Shown one piece after another: positions 14,961-23,519 of a stretch of 64,000 nucleotides of DNA. Source of the DNA: Rhodovarius crocodyli. GTDB taxonomy: Bacteria > Pseudomonadota > Alphaproteobacteria > Acetobacterales > Acetobacteraceae. Location: NCBI GenBank assembly GCA_945901085.1, contig CAMDJV010000014.1:24029-88028 (forward strand). The letters are read 5' to 3'. The position numbers and the translations under genes are program-made. The notes below the pieces were generated by a model that was not told the origin of the DNA, did not search any database, and saw nothing but the letters and a program-made list of their open reading frames with translations. Positions within the stretch are counted from its first letter, which is position 1, and each line of letters starts with the position of its first letter.

Positions 14961-17184
14961 TAAGCGGCTGGGTTTGAGCGCAGCGCAGGCGCCAGGCATG
15001 GCGCAGCGCTGCGGTGAGGTTGGCGGCGAAGCGCGGTGCATCCATCAGCGGTGAGGCTTTCATCCGCGCGCGCATGCCCGCGCGCAGTTCGGCCAGGGCA
15101 GGCAGTGAATGGGCTGCCGCCACGGCGCGGGCGACATAACCCTCGACATCCTCGGCCACCCAATGGCCCAGGCCGATATTGTTGAGATGCGATACGGCAT
15201 GGCGGCCGGCGAAGCTGCTGCCCGCCATGGCGACCAAGGGCGCGCCCATCCACAGCGCCTCACAGGCGGTGAGGCCGCCGGCATAGGGGAAGGGGTCGAG
15301 CGCGATGTCGATCTCGGCATAGGCGGCGAGCAATTCCTCATGCGACGAAGGGCCATGCAGTTCCAGCCGCTCGAGCGGAATGGCGGCGGCTGCGGCGCGG
15401 GTGATGAGTGCTGCGCGTGTGGGCGCATCGCGCAGCGCATGGGTGCGCAGGATGAGCCTCGCCCGGGGCAGGGTGGTGAGGATTTGCCCCCAGGCCGCCA
15501 GCACTGCCGGTGTGATCTTTGATAAGTTGTTAAAGCAACCAAAAGTGACATGGCCACGGGAGAGCGCTGGCAGGGGGGCCACATCCGGTGCCCAGGGCGG
15601 GGGCGTGTAACAGGCGTAGCCATCGGGCATGCGCAGCAGCGCTTCAGTGTAATGCGCTTCGCTGCCCGGGGGGGTTTGCCAGGCATCGGTGAGCATCCAA
15701 TCCATGGCGGGCACGCCGGTGGTGGCCGATTGCGCGCCGACCCATTTGATCTGCACCGGGGCTGCGCGATAGGCGAGTGCGGTGACCCGCCCGCCCTCGC
15801 CATGGCCGCCGAGATCGACCACGATATCGGGGGCATCAGCGCGGATGGCGGCCGCGAGGGCGGCATCATCCAGCCGGGGCGAGAGATCGCGCCACAGATC
15901 GGCCCGTGCCTGGAAGCGGCGGCCCAGCGCATCATCCATTGTTTTGAGGGAATAGCAGGCCACCTCGATTTCGGCCTCGGGCAGGGCCTCGATGGCGCTC
16001 AGTGTCAGCCAGCCCACCGGGTGGCGGCCGAGGCGGGCACCGAAGAAGCCCACCCGCAGCCGGCGCTCCGGGTCAAAGCCCGGCGGATGCGGCAAGCGCG
16101 GGGGATGGGGCAGGGCTGCGCCCAGGCGGCTTGCGGTGCGGTGCAGCGCGGCGGCGCTGCCCTCGATGGGGTGATAGGGTTGAATGCCCATGCGGCAGCC
16201 CAAACTGGCCACCGTATCGCCGCCCTCATCACTGATGCGCAGCGCTTCCTCCTGTAGCCCCTGGTTGCTCAGGGTGAGGGCGAGATTGCAGATGAGGCTG
16301 GGATGCGGACCAAAATCGGCAATGGCGGCCTCAAAGGCGAGGCGGGCCTCGGCCAGGCGGTCCAGCCGCAACAGGGTGAGGGCGTAACTGGCGCGCAACT
16401 CGGCATCGCCATGGCTGGCGGCGATGCCGGCGGCGAGCAGCGGCTCGGCCTCGGCATCGCGGCGTTGCTCGGCGAGTTGTAGGCCCAGCAGCCCCTGCAA
16501 TTCCGGCGCATCATCGGAGAAAATGCAGGCGAGGCGCAGCGCGGCGATGCCGGCCTCCACTTCCTCCGCCGTCAGTTGCGCCAGGCCCAGCGCAGCCTGC
16601 CAGCGCCATTCCAGCGGTGCCGCCGAGGCCGCCGCACGCAATTCGGCCAAGTCGAGGCGTTGGGCGGCAAGTTTCACGGCATCCACGCCGCCCAGGCCCT
16701 GGCTCAGCAGCGCCCGGCATAATGCAACATCTTCCGAAAACCGGGCTTGCATCACCAGAAGCCCAGCTTCTCTCGGCGCCAGGAGCAGGGCCTGGGCCAC
16801 CCATTGCAGGGCGCCATCGGCATTGCCCTGGGCTTCATCCAACATGGCGAGGCCGGCCATGCTCGTCACATGTTCAGGCTCCAATATCAGCGCCTCGTGG
16901 AAGAGGGCGCGTGCCGCGGCGATGCGCTCCTGCTGGCCGGCGATCTGGCCCAGCCGAAAGCGTGGCTCGGCCAGATCCGGCAGCGCCAAGCAGGCGGCCT
17001 GCAAATGCGGCACAGCCTCGGCCAGATGGCCGAGATTGGTCAGGGCGATGCCAAGGTTGAGGCCGGCCAGGGCGACATCCTCGCCACGATCCAGACATTG
17101 GCGCAGCAGCGGCAGCGCAGCCTCGGTCTGGCCCGATGAGAGCGCGCTGAGCGCGAGGCGGAAGGGGGCGAGGGGGGGGCTCAT
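14866..17184 (-). CDS. TPR-GT41 (SPINDLY-like) glycosyltransferase, candidate flagellin glycosyltransferase (FlmG-like)
   Basis: 772-aa protein. Residues 1 to about 370 form TPR-like helical repeats (NLGIALTNLGHLAEAVPHLQ, YALTLLRLDRLAEARLAFEAAI). The remainder is a GT41/O-GlcNAc-transferase domain: RLRVGFFGARLGRHPVGW, VDLGGHGEGGRVTALAYR, VTFGCFNNLSKITPAVLAAW and LDPFPYAGGLTACEALWMGA. The ATG at 17184 overlaps the upstream stop (ATGA); the longer ORF to 17481 is antisense-like shadow inside the methyltransferase gene. TPR plus GT41 next to flagellin and flaF resembles Caulobacter FlmG, which transfers pseudaminic acid to flagellin, so I infer a similar role. About 30 C-terminal residues are encoded by a palindromic intergenic repeat and are probably not part of the fold. 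Confidence 0.82.
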   Translation of the reverse strand: MSPPLAPFRLALSALSSGQTEAALPLLRQCLDRGEDVALAGLNLGIALTNLGHLAEAVPHLQAACLALPDLAEPRFRLGQIAGQQERIAAARALFHEALILEPEHVTSMAGLAMLDEAQGNADGALQWVAQALLLAPREAGLLVMQARFSEDVALCRALLSQGLGGVDAVKLAAQRLDLAELRAAASAAPLEWRWQAALGLAQLTAEEVEAGIAALRLACIFSDDAPELQGLLGLQLAEQRRDAEAEPLLAAGIAASHGDAELRASYALTLLRLDRLAEARLAFEAAIADFGPHPSLICNLALTLSNQGLQEEALRISDEGGDTVASLGCRMGIQPYHPIEGSAAALHRTASRLGAALPHPPRLPHPPGFDPERRLRVGFFGARLGRHPVGWLTLSAIEALPEAEIEVACYSLKTMDDALGRRFQARADLWRDLSPRLDDAALAAAIRADAPDIVVDLGGHGEGGRVTALAYRAAPVQIKWVGAQSATTGVPAMDWMLTDAWQTPPGSEAHYTEALLRMPDGYACYTPPPWAPDVAPLPALSRGHVTFGCFNNLSKITPAVLAAWGQILTTLPRARLILRTHALRDAPTRAALITRAAAAAIPLERLELHGPSSHEELLAAYAEIDIALDPFPYAGGLTACEALWMGAPLVAMAGSSFAGRHAVSHLNNIGLGHWVAEDVEGYVARAVAAAHSLPALAELRAGMRARMKASPLMDAPRFAANLTAALRHAWRLRCAQTQPLKPLSVQTERIKMLDKQKLIACAASRGAGKRL

Positions 17185-18656
17185 AGCGCCCGCTTCGCCA
17201 CCACCAGGAAACCATCCAGGATGGCCGGACCCTCCCGCCGCAACGCCTCGCGCCGCAGCACCACGGGCTCCAGCCCTGCGGTGGCGAGGGCCTGGAGCAG
17301 CCCGGCCTCGCTGTGGCGAAAGCGGCCGGTTTCCCCCAGCTCCCAGGCCTGTGGGCCATCCAGCGCCTCGGTGGTGAAGACGAACCAGCCATCGGGTGCC
17401 AAGCGGCGGCCAATGGCGGCCAAAGTGGCCTCCAGCGTCCCGAAATATATGAAGACATCGGCCGCCACGATGGCGTGCCATTGCTCCTGGTCGGCCAGCA
17501 GCGCGGCATTGATCTCGGCCTGCCGCAGCTCTGTGTAGATGCCCTTTGCCTGCGCCGCCGCCAGCATGCCGGCCGAGAGGTCCACGCCCTTGATGCTGCC
17601 TGCCACCACGTCATGCAGCACGAGGCCGATCAGCCCGGTGCCGCAGCCCAGATCGAGCAGGTTGCGGAGCTTGTATTCGGCCCCGAGCCCCGGCAGCAGC
17701 GCCTCAAACTGGCGCAGGATCAGGCCCGGCGCGCGGTAGCCCAGGCCAAGCAGCGCAGCCTCGAAGCCGGGGGCATAACCGTCAAAGACACGGCTGACAT
17801 ATTGCGCATCGGCGCGCTCCGGCAGGAAGGCGCCGACACTGGCGGCGAGATGCGCCAAATAGCCATCATCCGGCGCCAGGCGATGGGCGATGAGCAAATG
17901 CGGCTTCGCATCGCCCATGCGCCGCATGGCGAGCAGCGCATGGGCGGCGGTGGTGTGCAACGCTGCATCGGCGCCGGTCTCCTCCAGCCCGGCCAGCGCA
18001 GCCGCCAGCGCCGCTTCGAGGTTGCCGCGGCGCAGCGCATTCTGTGCCCGCAAGAGCAGGGCCTGGCTGCGGGCATGGCCGGCCAGCGCGGCATTATCGA
18101 GCATATGGGCCAGAAGCTCGGCTGCGGCGTCATGGCTGCCGGCATGCATCAATGCATCGGCCAGGCGCAGCGTTGCCCCGCTATCCCCGGGGGCTTCCTG
18201 CCAAAGTTCGCCCAGCACCGCCAGCGCCTCATCATGCCGGTCACAGGCTTTTAGGGTTTGGCCCAGCAGCAAGCGCACGTCATGGCCGTGCCGGTCGATC
18301 ATAACAGCCTCCGCCGCCTCGGCCAGCGCCTCTTCCGGGCGGCCCATGCTGAGCAGGGCACGGCCTGCCAAGACCAGAACCGCCGGTGTTGCCCCCTCGA
18401 CCGCACGGGCGGCGGCGGCGGCCTCAGCGGCGGCGACGGGATTGTTCAGTTGCAGCGATGCCTCACCCAGCAGCAGCCAGGCCCGGCCATCGGCCAGCGC
18501 TTCGGCCGCGCTTTGGAGCAGCGGCAGCGCCTCTGCCGGGCGTTGGGCGGCAAGCAGCCGCTCGCCCTCGGCCAGGAGGCGGGCGGCAAGCCCCGGGCGT
18601 GGCGATGCGGAATGGGGCGCGTTTTGCGCGGGCGGGAGGGAATGCAGGGTGATCAT
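17181..18656 (-). CDS. TPR-repeat SAM-dependent methyltransferase
   Basis: 491-aa two-domain protein. The first ~290 residues are Ala/Leu-rich TPR-like repeats (GEASLQLNNPVAAAEAAAAA, AGRALLSMGRPEEALAEAAE). A linker with YVSRVFDGYAPGFEAAL leads into a class I methyltransferase with motif I LLDLGCGTGLIGLVL (about residue 335), post-I GVDLSAGML and motif IV IVAADVFIYFG. This architecture is the 'predicted methyltransferase with TPR' group. It sits between flaF and the GT41 gene with overlapping stop/start at both sides or nearly so, on the flagellin strand, so its substrate may be flagellin or its glycan (inference). Nothing in the sequence fixes whether it methylates protein or sugar. Confidence 0.82.
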   Translation of the reverse strand: MITLHSLPPAQNAPHSASPRPGLAARLLAEGERLLAAQRPAEALPLLQSAAEALADGRAWLLLGEASLQLNNPVAAAEAAAAARAVEGATPAVLVLAGRALLSMGRPEEALAEAAEAVMIDRHGHDVRLLLGQTLKACDRHDEALAVLGELWQEAPGDSGATLRLADALMHAGSHDAAAELLAHMLDNAALAGHARSQALLLRAQNALRRGNLEAALAAALAGLEETGADAALHTTAAHALLAMRRMGDAKPHLLIAHRLAPDDGYLAHLAASVGAFLPERADAQYVSRVFDGYAPGFEAALLGLGYRAPGLILRQFEALLPGLGAEYKLRNLLDLGCGTGLIGLVLHDVVAGSIKGVDLSAGMLAAAQAKGIYTELRQAEINAALLADQEQWHAIVAADVFIYFGTLEATLAAIGRRLAPDGWFVFTTEALDGPQAWELGETGRFRHSEAGLLQALATAGLEPVVLRREALRREGPAILDGFLVVAKRAL

Positions 18657-18657
18657 G

Positions 18658-19044
18658 TTATGCCCAGAGGCCTGCGGCGATTTGTTCGTTCATCTCGGCC
18701 ACGAAGGCCAAATCCGGGGTCTCGCCATCGCATTCGCGCAGCACGGTGCGGGCGAGGCTGGCCAATTGCGCCCGCAAGCCCTTGGGCAGCGCATTGCCCG
18801 GGTCAAGCACGCAAACCAGAACTGCATCCCATAGCCGGCGATTATCCGCCACAGCGCGGGCCTGGTTGAGCGATGAGGGGGTGGCTTCCGCCTCGCGGAT
18901 GCTGCGGGTGGCGCGGGTGAAGACCTCCGCCTCCATATGCTTTGCGCTGAGCCGGCGGCGATAGGCGGCGGCACCCTGGCTGCGCCCCTGAGGCGGCGGG
19001 GCGGAGGTTGTGCCGGTGATGGCGGGCCCAAGGGTTTCGGACAT
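18658..19044 (-). CDS. flaF: Flagellar biosynthesis regulator FlaF
   Basis: 128-aa small helical protein. The segment SQGAAAYRRRLSAKHMEAEVFTRATRSIREAE and NRRLWDAVLVCVLDPGNALPKGLRAQLASLARTVL match FlaF, which in alphaproteobacteria is needed for flagellin synthesis and export together with FlbT. FlbT is not in the window. An N-terminal Pro/Gly/Ala-rich extension precedes the domain. It lies directly downstream of the flagellin gene and one base upstream of the methyltransferase start region, fitting a single operon. Confidence 0.85.
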   Translation of the reverse strand: MSETLGPAITGTTSAPPPQGRSQGAAAYRRRLSAKHMEAEVFTRATRSIREAEATPSSLNQARAVADNRRLWDAVLVCVLDPGNALPKGLRAQLASLARTVLRECDGETPDLAFVAEMNEQIAAGLWA

Positions 19045-19138
19045 GGGGTTCTACAATCCTTTTGACGGCCGGCGGCCATTTCGACAAAAGCGAGAGGATG
19101 GGGCGGCATTCTGCCTGTGCCCCTGTGACGCCTCGGTG

Positions 19139-19969
19139 TTAGCGGAAGAGGCTGAGCAGCGATTGCGGTGCCTGATTGGCGATGCCCAAAGCCTGGGTGC
19201 CGAGCTGCTGGCGGATTTGCAGCGACTGCAATTTTGCCGATTCCTTGGCCAGATCGGCGTCGACCAGCGCGCCCATCCCCGCTTCCAACGCGTCTATCTT
19301 CGATTTGTTGAAATTGATCTGCCTGTCGATGTAATTTGCGGCGCCGCCATAAAGATTTAGTCTTGTTAATGTATTGCTCAGCGCAGTGGTGATCGCGCCG
19401 CCCGCTGTGAGCGCGGCTTTTGCCGTTGTCGATGTATAGGCGTTGGCAGTCCCTACCACTGTGTGTATATTTGTAATTCCATTATAGGCGCTTATTGTGT
19501 AGTTATCGCCCGATCCATTAATAATAATATTTGCATTGGTGCCGGTGGCATTGATAATATTTTTCGAATTATATCCTGCATCATTGATAAATGATCTGAT
19601 GTTATTAGTGATTTCGAGGGCCTGTGACTGGTATTGGGTACGCTGATCGGCGGTAATATTGCCATCACCAATCTTCACCGCCAATGCCTTGAGGGCTTGC
19701 AGCGAAGTTGACACGTTTTGCAGGGCGGCACTGGTCACATCCAGCAAGCCCTTGACGCCACCCAATTGCTCATTGGCCGAAGTCGCGGCCCCGATGTCGC
19801 CGCGCACCCGCTCGGCCACCGCGAAGGCGGCACCGTCGTCACGGCCATCGGCCACGCGCAAGCCGGTTGAAATCCGCTTCTGCGTTGCGGCCAGCGCGTC
19901 GCTCGTCTTGTTGAGTGCCTGCAACGCCACCTGGGCGCCGTAATTGGTGATAATGCTGTTCAGGGCCAT
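19139..19969 (-). CDS. Flagellin
   Basis: 276-aa flagellin. N-terminal D0/D1 helices (MALNSIITNYGAQVALQALN, TQKRISTGLRVADGRDDGAAFAVAERVR) and C-terminal helices (ADLAKESAKLQSLQIRQQLGTQALGIANQAPQSLLSLFR) are complete and pair as in filament proteins; the central variable region is short. Asn/Thr/Ser-rich stretches there (INATGTNANIIINGSGDNYT, NAYTSTTAKAAL) are likely surface-exposed and would suit O-glycosylation. That part of the gene is strikingly AT-rich compared with its surroundings. Start chosen at MALNS with GAGG nine bases upstream. Secreted by the flagellar export apparatus; flaF and the putative modification enzymes follow. Confidence 0.95.
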   Translation of the reverse strand: MALNSIITNYGAQVALQALNKTSDALAATQKRISTGLRVADGRDDGAAFAVAERVRGDIGAATSANEQLGGVKGLLDVTSAALQNVSTSLQALKALAVKIGDGNITADQRTQYQSQALEITNNIRSFINDAGYNSKNIINATGTNANIIINGSGDNYTISAYNGITNIHTVVGTANAYTSTTAKAALTAGGAITTALSNTLTRLNLYGGAANYIDRQINFNKSKIDALEAGMGALVDADLAKESAKLQSLQIRQQLGTQALGIANQAPQSLLSLFR

Positions 19970-20172
19970 CGGTTTTTTCCTCAGACTGCCGGGCGGGGAC
20001 ATCCACACCCTGGCCGCACTCTGCGCAGAGTATTCTTGACAGGCGGTAAACCGGGGCTGGCAGCATAATTCCAGTCGCTCAAATCGGGATTGTGTCTTGC
20101 GCGATGTGTCACCCAAGGGCATGAACGCGCCCGATCGGGGTTCAAACTGGCCCCTTTGCGCGGAGGATATGC

Positions 20173-21336
20173 ATGCGCCTGGCAGTGCTGAAGGAACGTC
20201 GTGCTGGGGAAACCCGGGTGGCCGCCACGCCGGAGACGGCGAAGAAACTCGCGGCCCTGGGCTGCCATGTCGCGGTTGAGGCCGGGGCGGGGCTTGCCTC
20301 GGGCTTTACCGATGCCGCCTATGCGGAGGCTGGCGCAGAGATTTGCACCGATGCCGCCGCCACCTTGTTCGGCGCGGGCGTCGTGCTGAAGGTGCGCGCC
20401 CCTCTCGGAGCGGGCGAGGGCGAGGTGGATGAACTCGCACTCATGCATCGCGGCGCGCTGCTGGTTGGCACGCTCGAAGCCGGCGCCAATCCCGGCCGGG
20501 CCGAGGCCTATGCCGCCATGGGGCTCGAGGCTTGCGCCATGGAATTGCTGCCCCGCACCACACGGGCGCAGAGCATGGATATCCTCTCCTCGCAGGCCAA
20601 TCTGGCCGGATATCGCGCTGTGATCGAGGCAGCAGGCGCCTTTGATCGCGGCTTCCCCATGCTGATGACCGCGGCCGGAACCATCCCCGCCGCCAATGTC
20701 TTCATCATGGGTGCGGGTGTGGCCGGGCTGCAGGCCATCGCCACCGGCCGCCGCCTCGGCGGGCGCGTCTCGGCCACCGATGTGCGCCCCGCCGCGAAGG
20801 AAGAGATCAAGTCGCTCGGCGCCAGCTTCGTCGGCTACGAGGATGAAGAGAGCAAGAACGCCCAGACCGCTGGTGGCTATGCCAAGCAGCTCTCGGCGGA
20901 TTTCTATGCCAAGCAGGCCGAGGTTGTGGCCGCCCATATCGCCAAGCAGGACATTGTGGTCACCACCGCCCTCGTCCAGGGCCGCAAGGCGCCGACCTTG
21001 GTGACGCAAGCCATGGTCGATAGCATGAAGCCGGGCAGCGTGATCGTGGACATCGCCGCCGATGCCGGCGGCAATTGCGCGGCCACCCGCCCCGGTGAGC
21101 TGTTCATCACCCCCAATGGCGTGAAGATCCTGGGTTATACCAATTGGCCCGGCCGCATCTGCGCCGCCGCCTCGGCGCTTTATGCCCGCAACCTGCTGAC
21201 CTTCATCACCACCTTCTGGGACAAGGAAGCCCAGGCGCCCAAGCTGCCCGAGGGTGATGATATCGTTCAGGGCGTCACGCTCACCCGCGGTGGAGCCGTG
21301 ATCCACCCCAGCCTGACCGCCACCAAGGCCGCCTGA
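20173..21336 (+). CDS. pntAA: NAD(P) transhydrogenase subunit alpha part 1
   Basis: 387-aa NAD(H)-binding domain I of proton-translocating transhydrogenase, which couples hydride transfer between NAD(H) and NADP(H) to proton movement. Alanine-dehydrogenase-like fold: N-terminal [37 protein letters not shown], the dinucleotide motif [14 protein letters not shown] and the [18 protein letters not shown] mobile region. It stops after the soluble domain, so the subunit is split as in Rhodospirillum rubrum. CGGAGGA precedes the second of two overlapping ATGs, fixing the start. First gene of a three-gene operon. Confidence 0.96.
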   Translation: MRLAVLKERRAGETRVAATPETAKKLAALGCHVAVEAGAGLASGFTDAAYAEAGAEICTDAAATLFGAGVVLKVRAPLGAGEGEVDELALMHRGALLVGTLEAGANPGRAEAYAAMGLEACAMELLPRTTRAQSMDILSSQANLAGYRAVIEAAGAFDRGFPMLMTAAGTIPAANVFIMGAGVAGLQAIATGRRLGGRVSATDVRPAAKEEIKSLGASFVGYEDEESKNAQTAGGYAKQLSADFYAKQAEVVAAHIAKQDIVVTTALVQGRKAPTLVTQAMVDSMKPGSVIVDIAADAGGNCAATRPGELFITPNGVKILGYTNWPGRICAAASALYARNLLTFITTFWDKEAQAPKLPEGDDIVQGVTLTRGGAVIHPSLTATKAA

Positions 21337-21346
21337 GGAGCACACG

Positions 21347-21739
21347 ATGAACCCCACAGAACTGGCCAGCCAGGCCCAAGCCCTCGCCCAGGCGGCGATG
21401 GTCCATGCGGAGACGGCCCGGCGCTTTGCCGAAGCCCTCTCGCCCGCCGCCCAGGCGGTTGAGCCCTTCATGCTCATGCTGACAATTTTTCTGATGGCCT
21501 GCTTCGTGGGCTATTATGTGGTGTGGAACGTCACACCCGCGCTGCATTCACCGCTGATGGGCGTGACCAACGCCATCTCCTCGGTGATCGTGGTGGGTGC
21601 GATGCTGGCGGCCGGCCTGGCTGAATCGCCGGCGGCGAAATTCTTTGGCTTCGTTGGTGTCACCCTCGCTGCCGTGAACATCTTCGGCGGCTTCCTCGTC
21701 ACGCGGCGCATGCTCGCCATGTTCAAGAAGAAGGGTTGA
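21347..21739 (+). CDS. pntAB: NAD(P) transhydrogenase subunit alpha part 2 (membrane)
   Basis: 130-aa membrane subunit corresponding to the C-terminal transmembrane part of E. coli PntA. Three to four helices are visible ([57 protein letters not shown]), with the [14 protein letters not shown] motif typical of the proton channel domain. An Ala/Gln-rich amphipathic N-terminus precedes them. It lies 10 bases after pntAA and 4 before pntB. Confidence 0.95.
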   Translation: MNPTELASQAQALAQAAMVHAETARRFAEALSPAAQAVEPFMLMLTIFLMACFVGYYVVWNVTPALHSPLMGVTNAISSVIVVGAMLAAGLAESPAAKFFGFVGVTLAAVNIFGGFLVTRRMLAMFKKKG

Positions 21740-21743
21740 GCCC

Positions 21744-23156
21744 ATGGCGCATACGCTTTCCACCCTATGCTACCTTGTCGCCTCGGTGCTGTTCATTCTG
21801 GCGCTGCGCGGCCTCTCTCACCCTGAGACCAGCCAGAAGGGCAACCAATACGGTATGATCGGCATGGGGATCGCCATTGGCGCCACCATGCTGCAGCCGG
21901 GCATGTCGCTCTCAGGCATTGGTATTATCATTGCCGGCCTCGCGGTTGGTGGCTCAATCGGCGCGGTGCTGGCGCAGAGGATTGCCATGACCTCGCTGCC
22001 GCAATTGGTGGCGGCCTTCCACTCGCTGGTCGGCATGGCGGCGGTTGCAGTGGCGGCGGCGGCCTTCTACGCGCCGGACAGCTTTGGCATTGCCAAGGCG
22101 GAGGGCGGCATCAAGACGGCCTCGCTGCTGGAGATGTCGCTCGGTCTGGCGATTGGTGCGATCACCTTCTCGGGTTCGGTCATCGCCTTCCTCAAGCTGG
22201 ATGGGCGGATGTCGGGCGCGCCCATCACCTTCCAGGGCCAGCACAAGATCAATGCGGCGCTCGGTGCGCTGCTGCTGCTGTTCATCCTGCTCTTCGTGGC
22301 CACGGGTTCGCCGATCTTCTTCTGGCTGATTGCAGGCCTGTCCTTCGTGCTGGGCTATCTGCTGATCATCCCCATTGGCGGTGCGGATATGCCCGTCGTG
22401 GTCTCCATGCTGAACAGCTATTCCGGCTGGGCAGCGGCGGGGATTGGTTTCACCATCGGCAATCTGCTGCTGATCGTGACCGGCGCGCTGGTGGGTGCTT
22501 CGGGCGCCATTCTCTCCTACATCATGTGCAAGGGGATGAACCGTTCGATCATCAATGTGCTGCTGGGTGGCTTTGGCTCGGATGGCGGCGTGGCGGGCCC
22601 GGGTGGTGGTGGCGATAGCGACCGCCCGCCGGTCAAGGCCGGCAGCCCAGAAGACGCGGCCTATATGATGAAGAACGCCCAGAAGATCATCGTGGTGCCG
22701 GGCTATGGCATGGCGGTGGCGCAGGCCCAGCAGGTGCTGCGCGAGATGGGAGATCTGCTCAAGAAGGAAGGCGTGGAGATCAAATACGCCATCCACCCTG
22801 TGGCCGGCCGCATGCCTGGGCACATGAACGTGCTACTGGCCGAGGCCAATGTGCCTTATGATGAGGTCTTCGAACTCGAGGAAATCAACCCCGAATTCGC
22901 TGATGCCGACGTCGCCTTCGTGATCGGCGCCAATGACGTGACGAACCCTGCGGCGAAGACCGACAAATCCAGCGCCATCTATGGCATGCCTATTCTGGAT
23001 GTGGAGCGCGCCAAGACGGTGTTCTTCATCAAGCGCGGCATGGCCTCGGGTTATGCCGGCGTGGACAATGAACTCTTCTTCCGGCCGAACACCATGATGC
23101 TGTTTGGCGATGCGAAGAAGGTGACGCAGGAAATCGTCCAGGCTCTGCAGCGCTGA
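21744..23156 (+). CDS. pntB: NAD(P) transhydrogenase subunit beta
   Basis: 470-aa subunit: N-terminal membrane half with eight to nine helices (for example AHTLSTLCYLVASVLFILAL, INAALGALLLLFILLFVATG) and C-terminal NADP(H)-binding domain III. Domain III shows KIIVVPGYGMAVAQAQ, YAIHPVAGRMPGHMNVLLAEA, VIGANDVTNPAA and FFIKRGMASGYAGVDNELF. Together with PntAA and PntAB it forms the complete enzyme in the inner membrane. A strong hairpin follows the stop. Confidence 0.96.
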   Translation: MAHTLSTLCYLVASVLFILALRGLSHPETSQKGNQYGMIGMGIAIGATMLQPGMSLSGIGIIIAGLAVGGSIGAVLAQRIAMTSLPQLVAAFHSLVGMAAVAVAAAAFYAPDSFGIAKAEGGIKTASLLEMSLGLAIGAITFSGSVIAFLKLDGRMSGAPITFQGQHKINAALGALLLLFILLFVATGSPIFFWLIAGLSFVLGYLLIIPIGGADMPVVVSMLNSYSGWAAAGIGFTIGNLLLIVTGALVGASGAILSYIMCKGMNRSIINVLLGGFGSDGGVAGPGGGGDSDRPPVKAGSPEDAAYMMKNAQKIIVVPGYGMAVAQAQQVLREMGDLLKKEGVEIKYAIHPVAGRMPGHMNVLLAEANVPYDEVFELEEINPEFADADVAFVIGANDVTNPAAKTDKSSAIYGMPILDVERAKTVFFIKRGMASGYAGVDNELFFRPNTMMLFGDAKKVTQEIVQALQR

Positions 23157-23175
23157 GCCTGGCTTTCACCGAGAG

Positions 23176-23202
23176 CCTCCAGGTGGTTTTGCCACCTGGA
23201 GG
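23176..23202. terminator. Hairpin between convergent pntB and DUF3297 genes
   Basis: Perfect 11-bp inverted repeat CCTCCAGGTGG / CCACCTGGAGG with loop TTTTG, 20 bases after pntB and 16 before the end of the convergent gene. There is no long T-tract, but position and stem strength suggest a bidirectional terminator. Confidence 0.6.
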
Positions 23203-23217
23203 AAATGGGCTGGTCTG

Positions 23218-23478
23218 TTACCGCCGATAGGCCTCAACCACGCCACTCAGCTTCTGGGTCAGCGGCTTGCCGCGCCGGTCCACGCTGCGCCCGAGGCTCA
23301 CCCGCACCCAGCCTTCGGAGACGCAATATTCTTCCACATTGGTCCGCTCCACCCCGTTGAAGCGGATGCCCACGCCTTGCTGCAGCAAGGCCGCATTGTG
23401 GAAGGGGCTGGCCGGGTCGGTCGAGAGACGGTCGGGCATTGCCTCGGTGGCGGCGGGGCTTGTGGGTTCTTCGGTCAT
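23218..23478 (-). CDS. DUF3297 family protein
   Basis: 86-aa protein with the strongly conserved DUF3297 core: PDRLSTDPASPFHNAALLQQ, GVGIRFNGVERTNVEEYCVSEGW and DRRGKPLTQKLSGVVEAY. Small, soluble, no signal peptide. Function unknown; widespread in proteobacteria. It lies downstream of ychF on the same strand with a 41-base gap. Confidence 0.85.
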   Translation of the reverse strand: MTEEPTSPAATEAMPDRLSTDPASPFHNAALLQQGVGIRFNGVERTNVEEYCVSEGWVRVSLGRSVDRRGKPLTQKLSGVVEAYRR

Positions 23479-23519
23479 GCTGGTCCTGGAGTTGGTGGCT
23501 GCGGTGTGGCGCCGCCGGT

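Noticed and set aside
14866..17481. Longer GT41 protein starting at 17481
   Set aside because: The extra 99 codons lie within the methyltransferase gene in another frame and show only Arg/Gly-rich shadow composition; the ATGA overlap at 17184 is the natural start.
19970..20172. Sigma-54 or sigma-28 promoter upstream of flagellin
   Set aside because: I looked for GG-N10-GC and TAAA-N15-GCCGATAA on the minus strand. TGGAATTATGCTGCC is close, but the GG-GC spacing is wrong, so no flagellar promoter can be supported. A TTGACA on the plus strand (20036) has a spacer too long for a convincing pntAA promoter.
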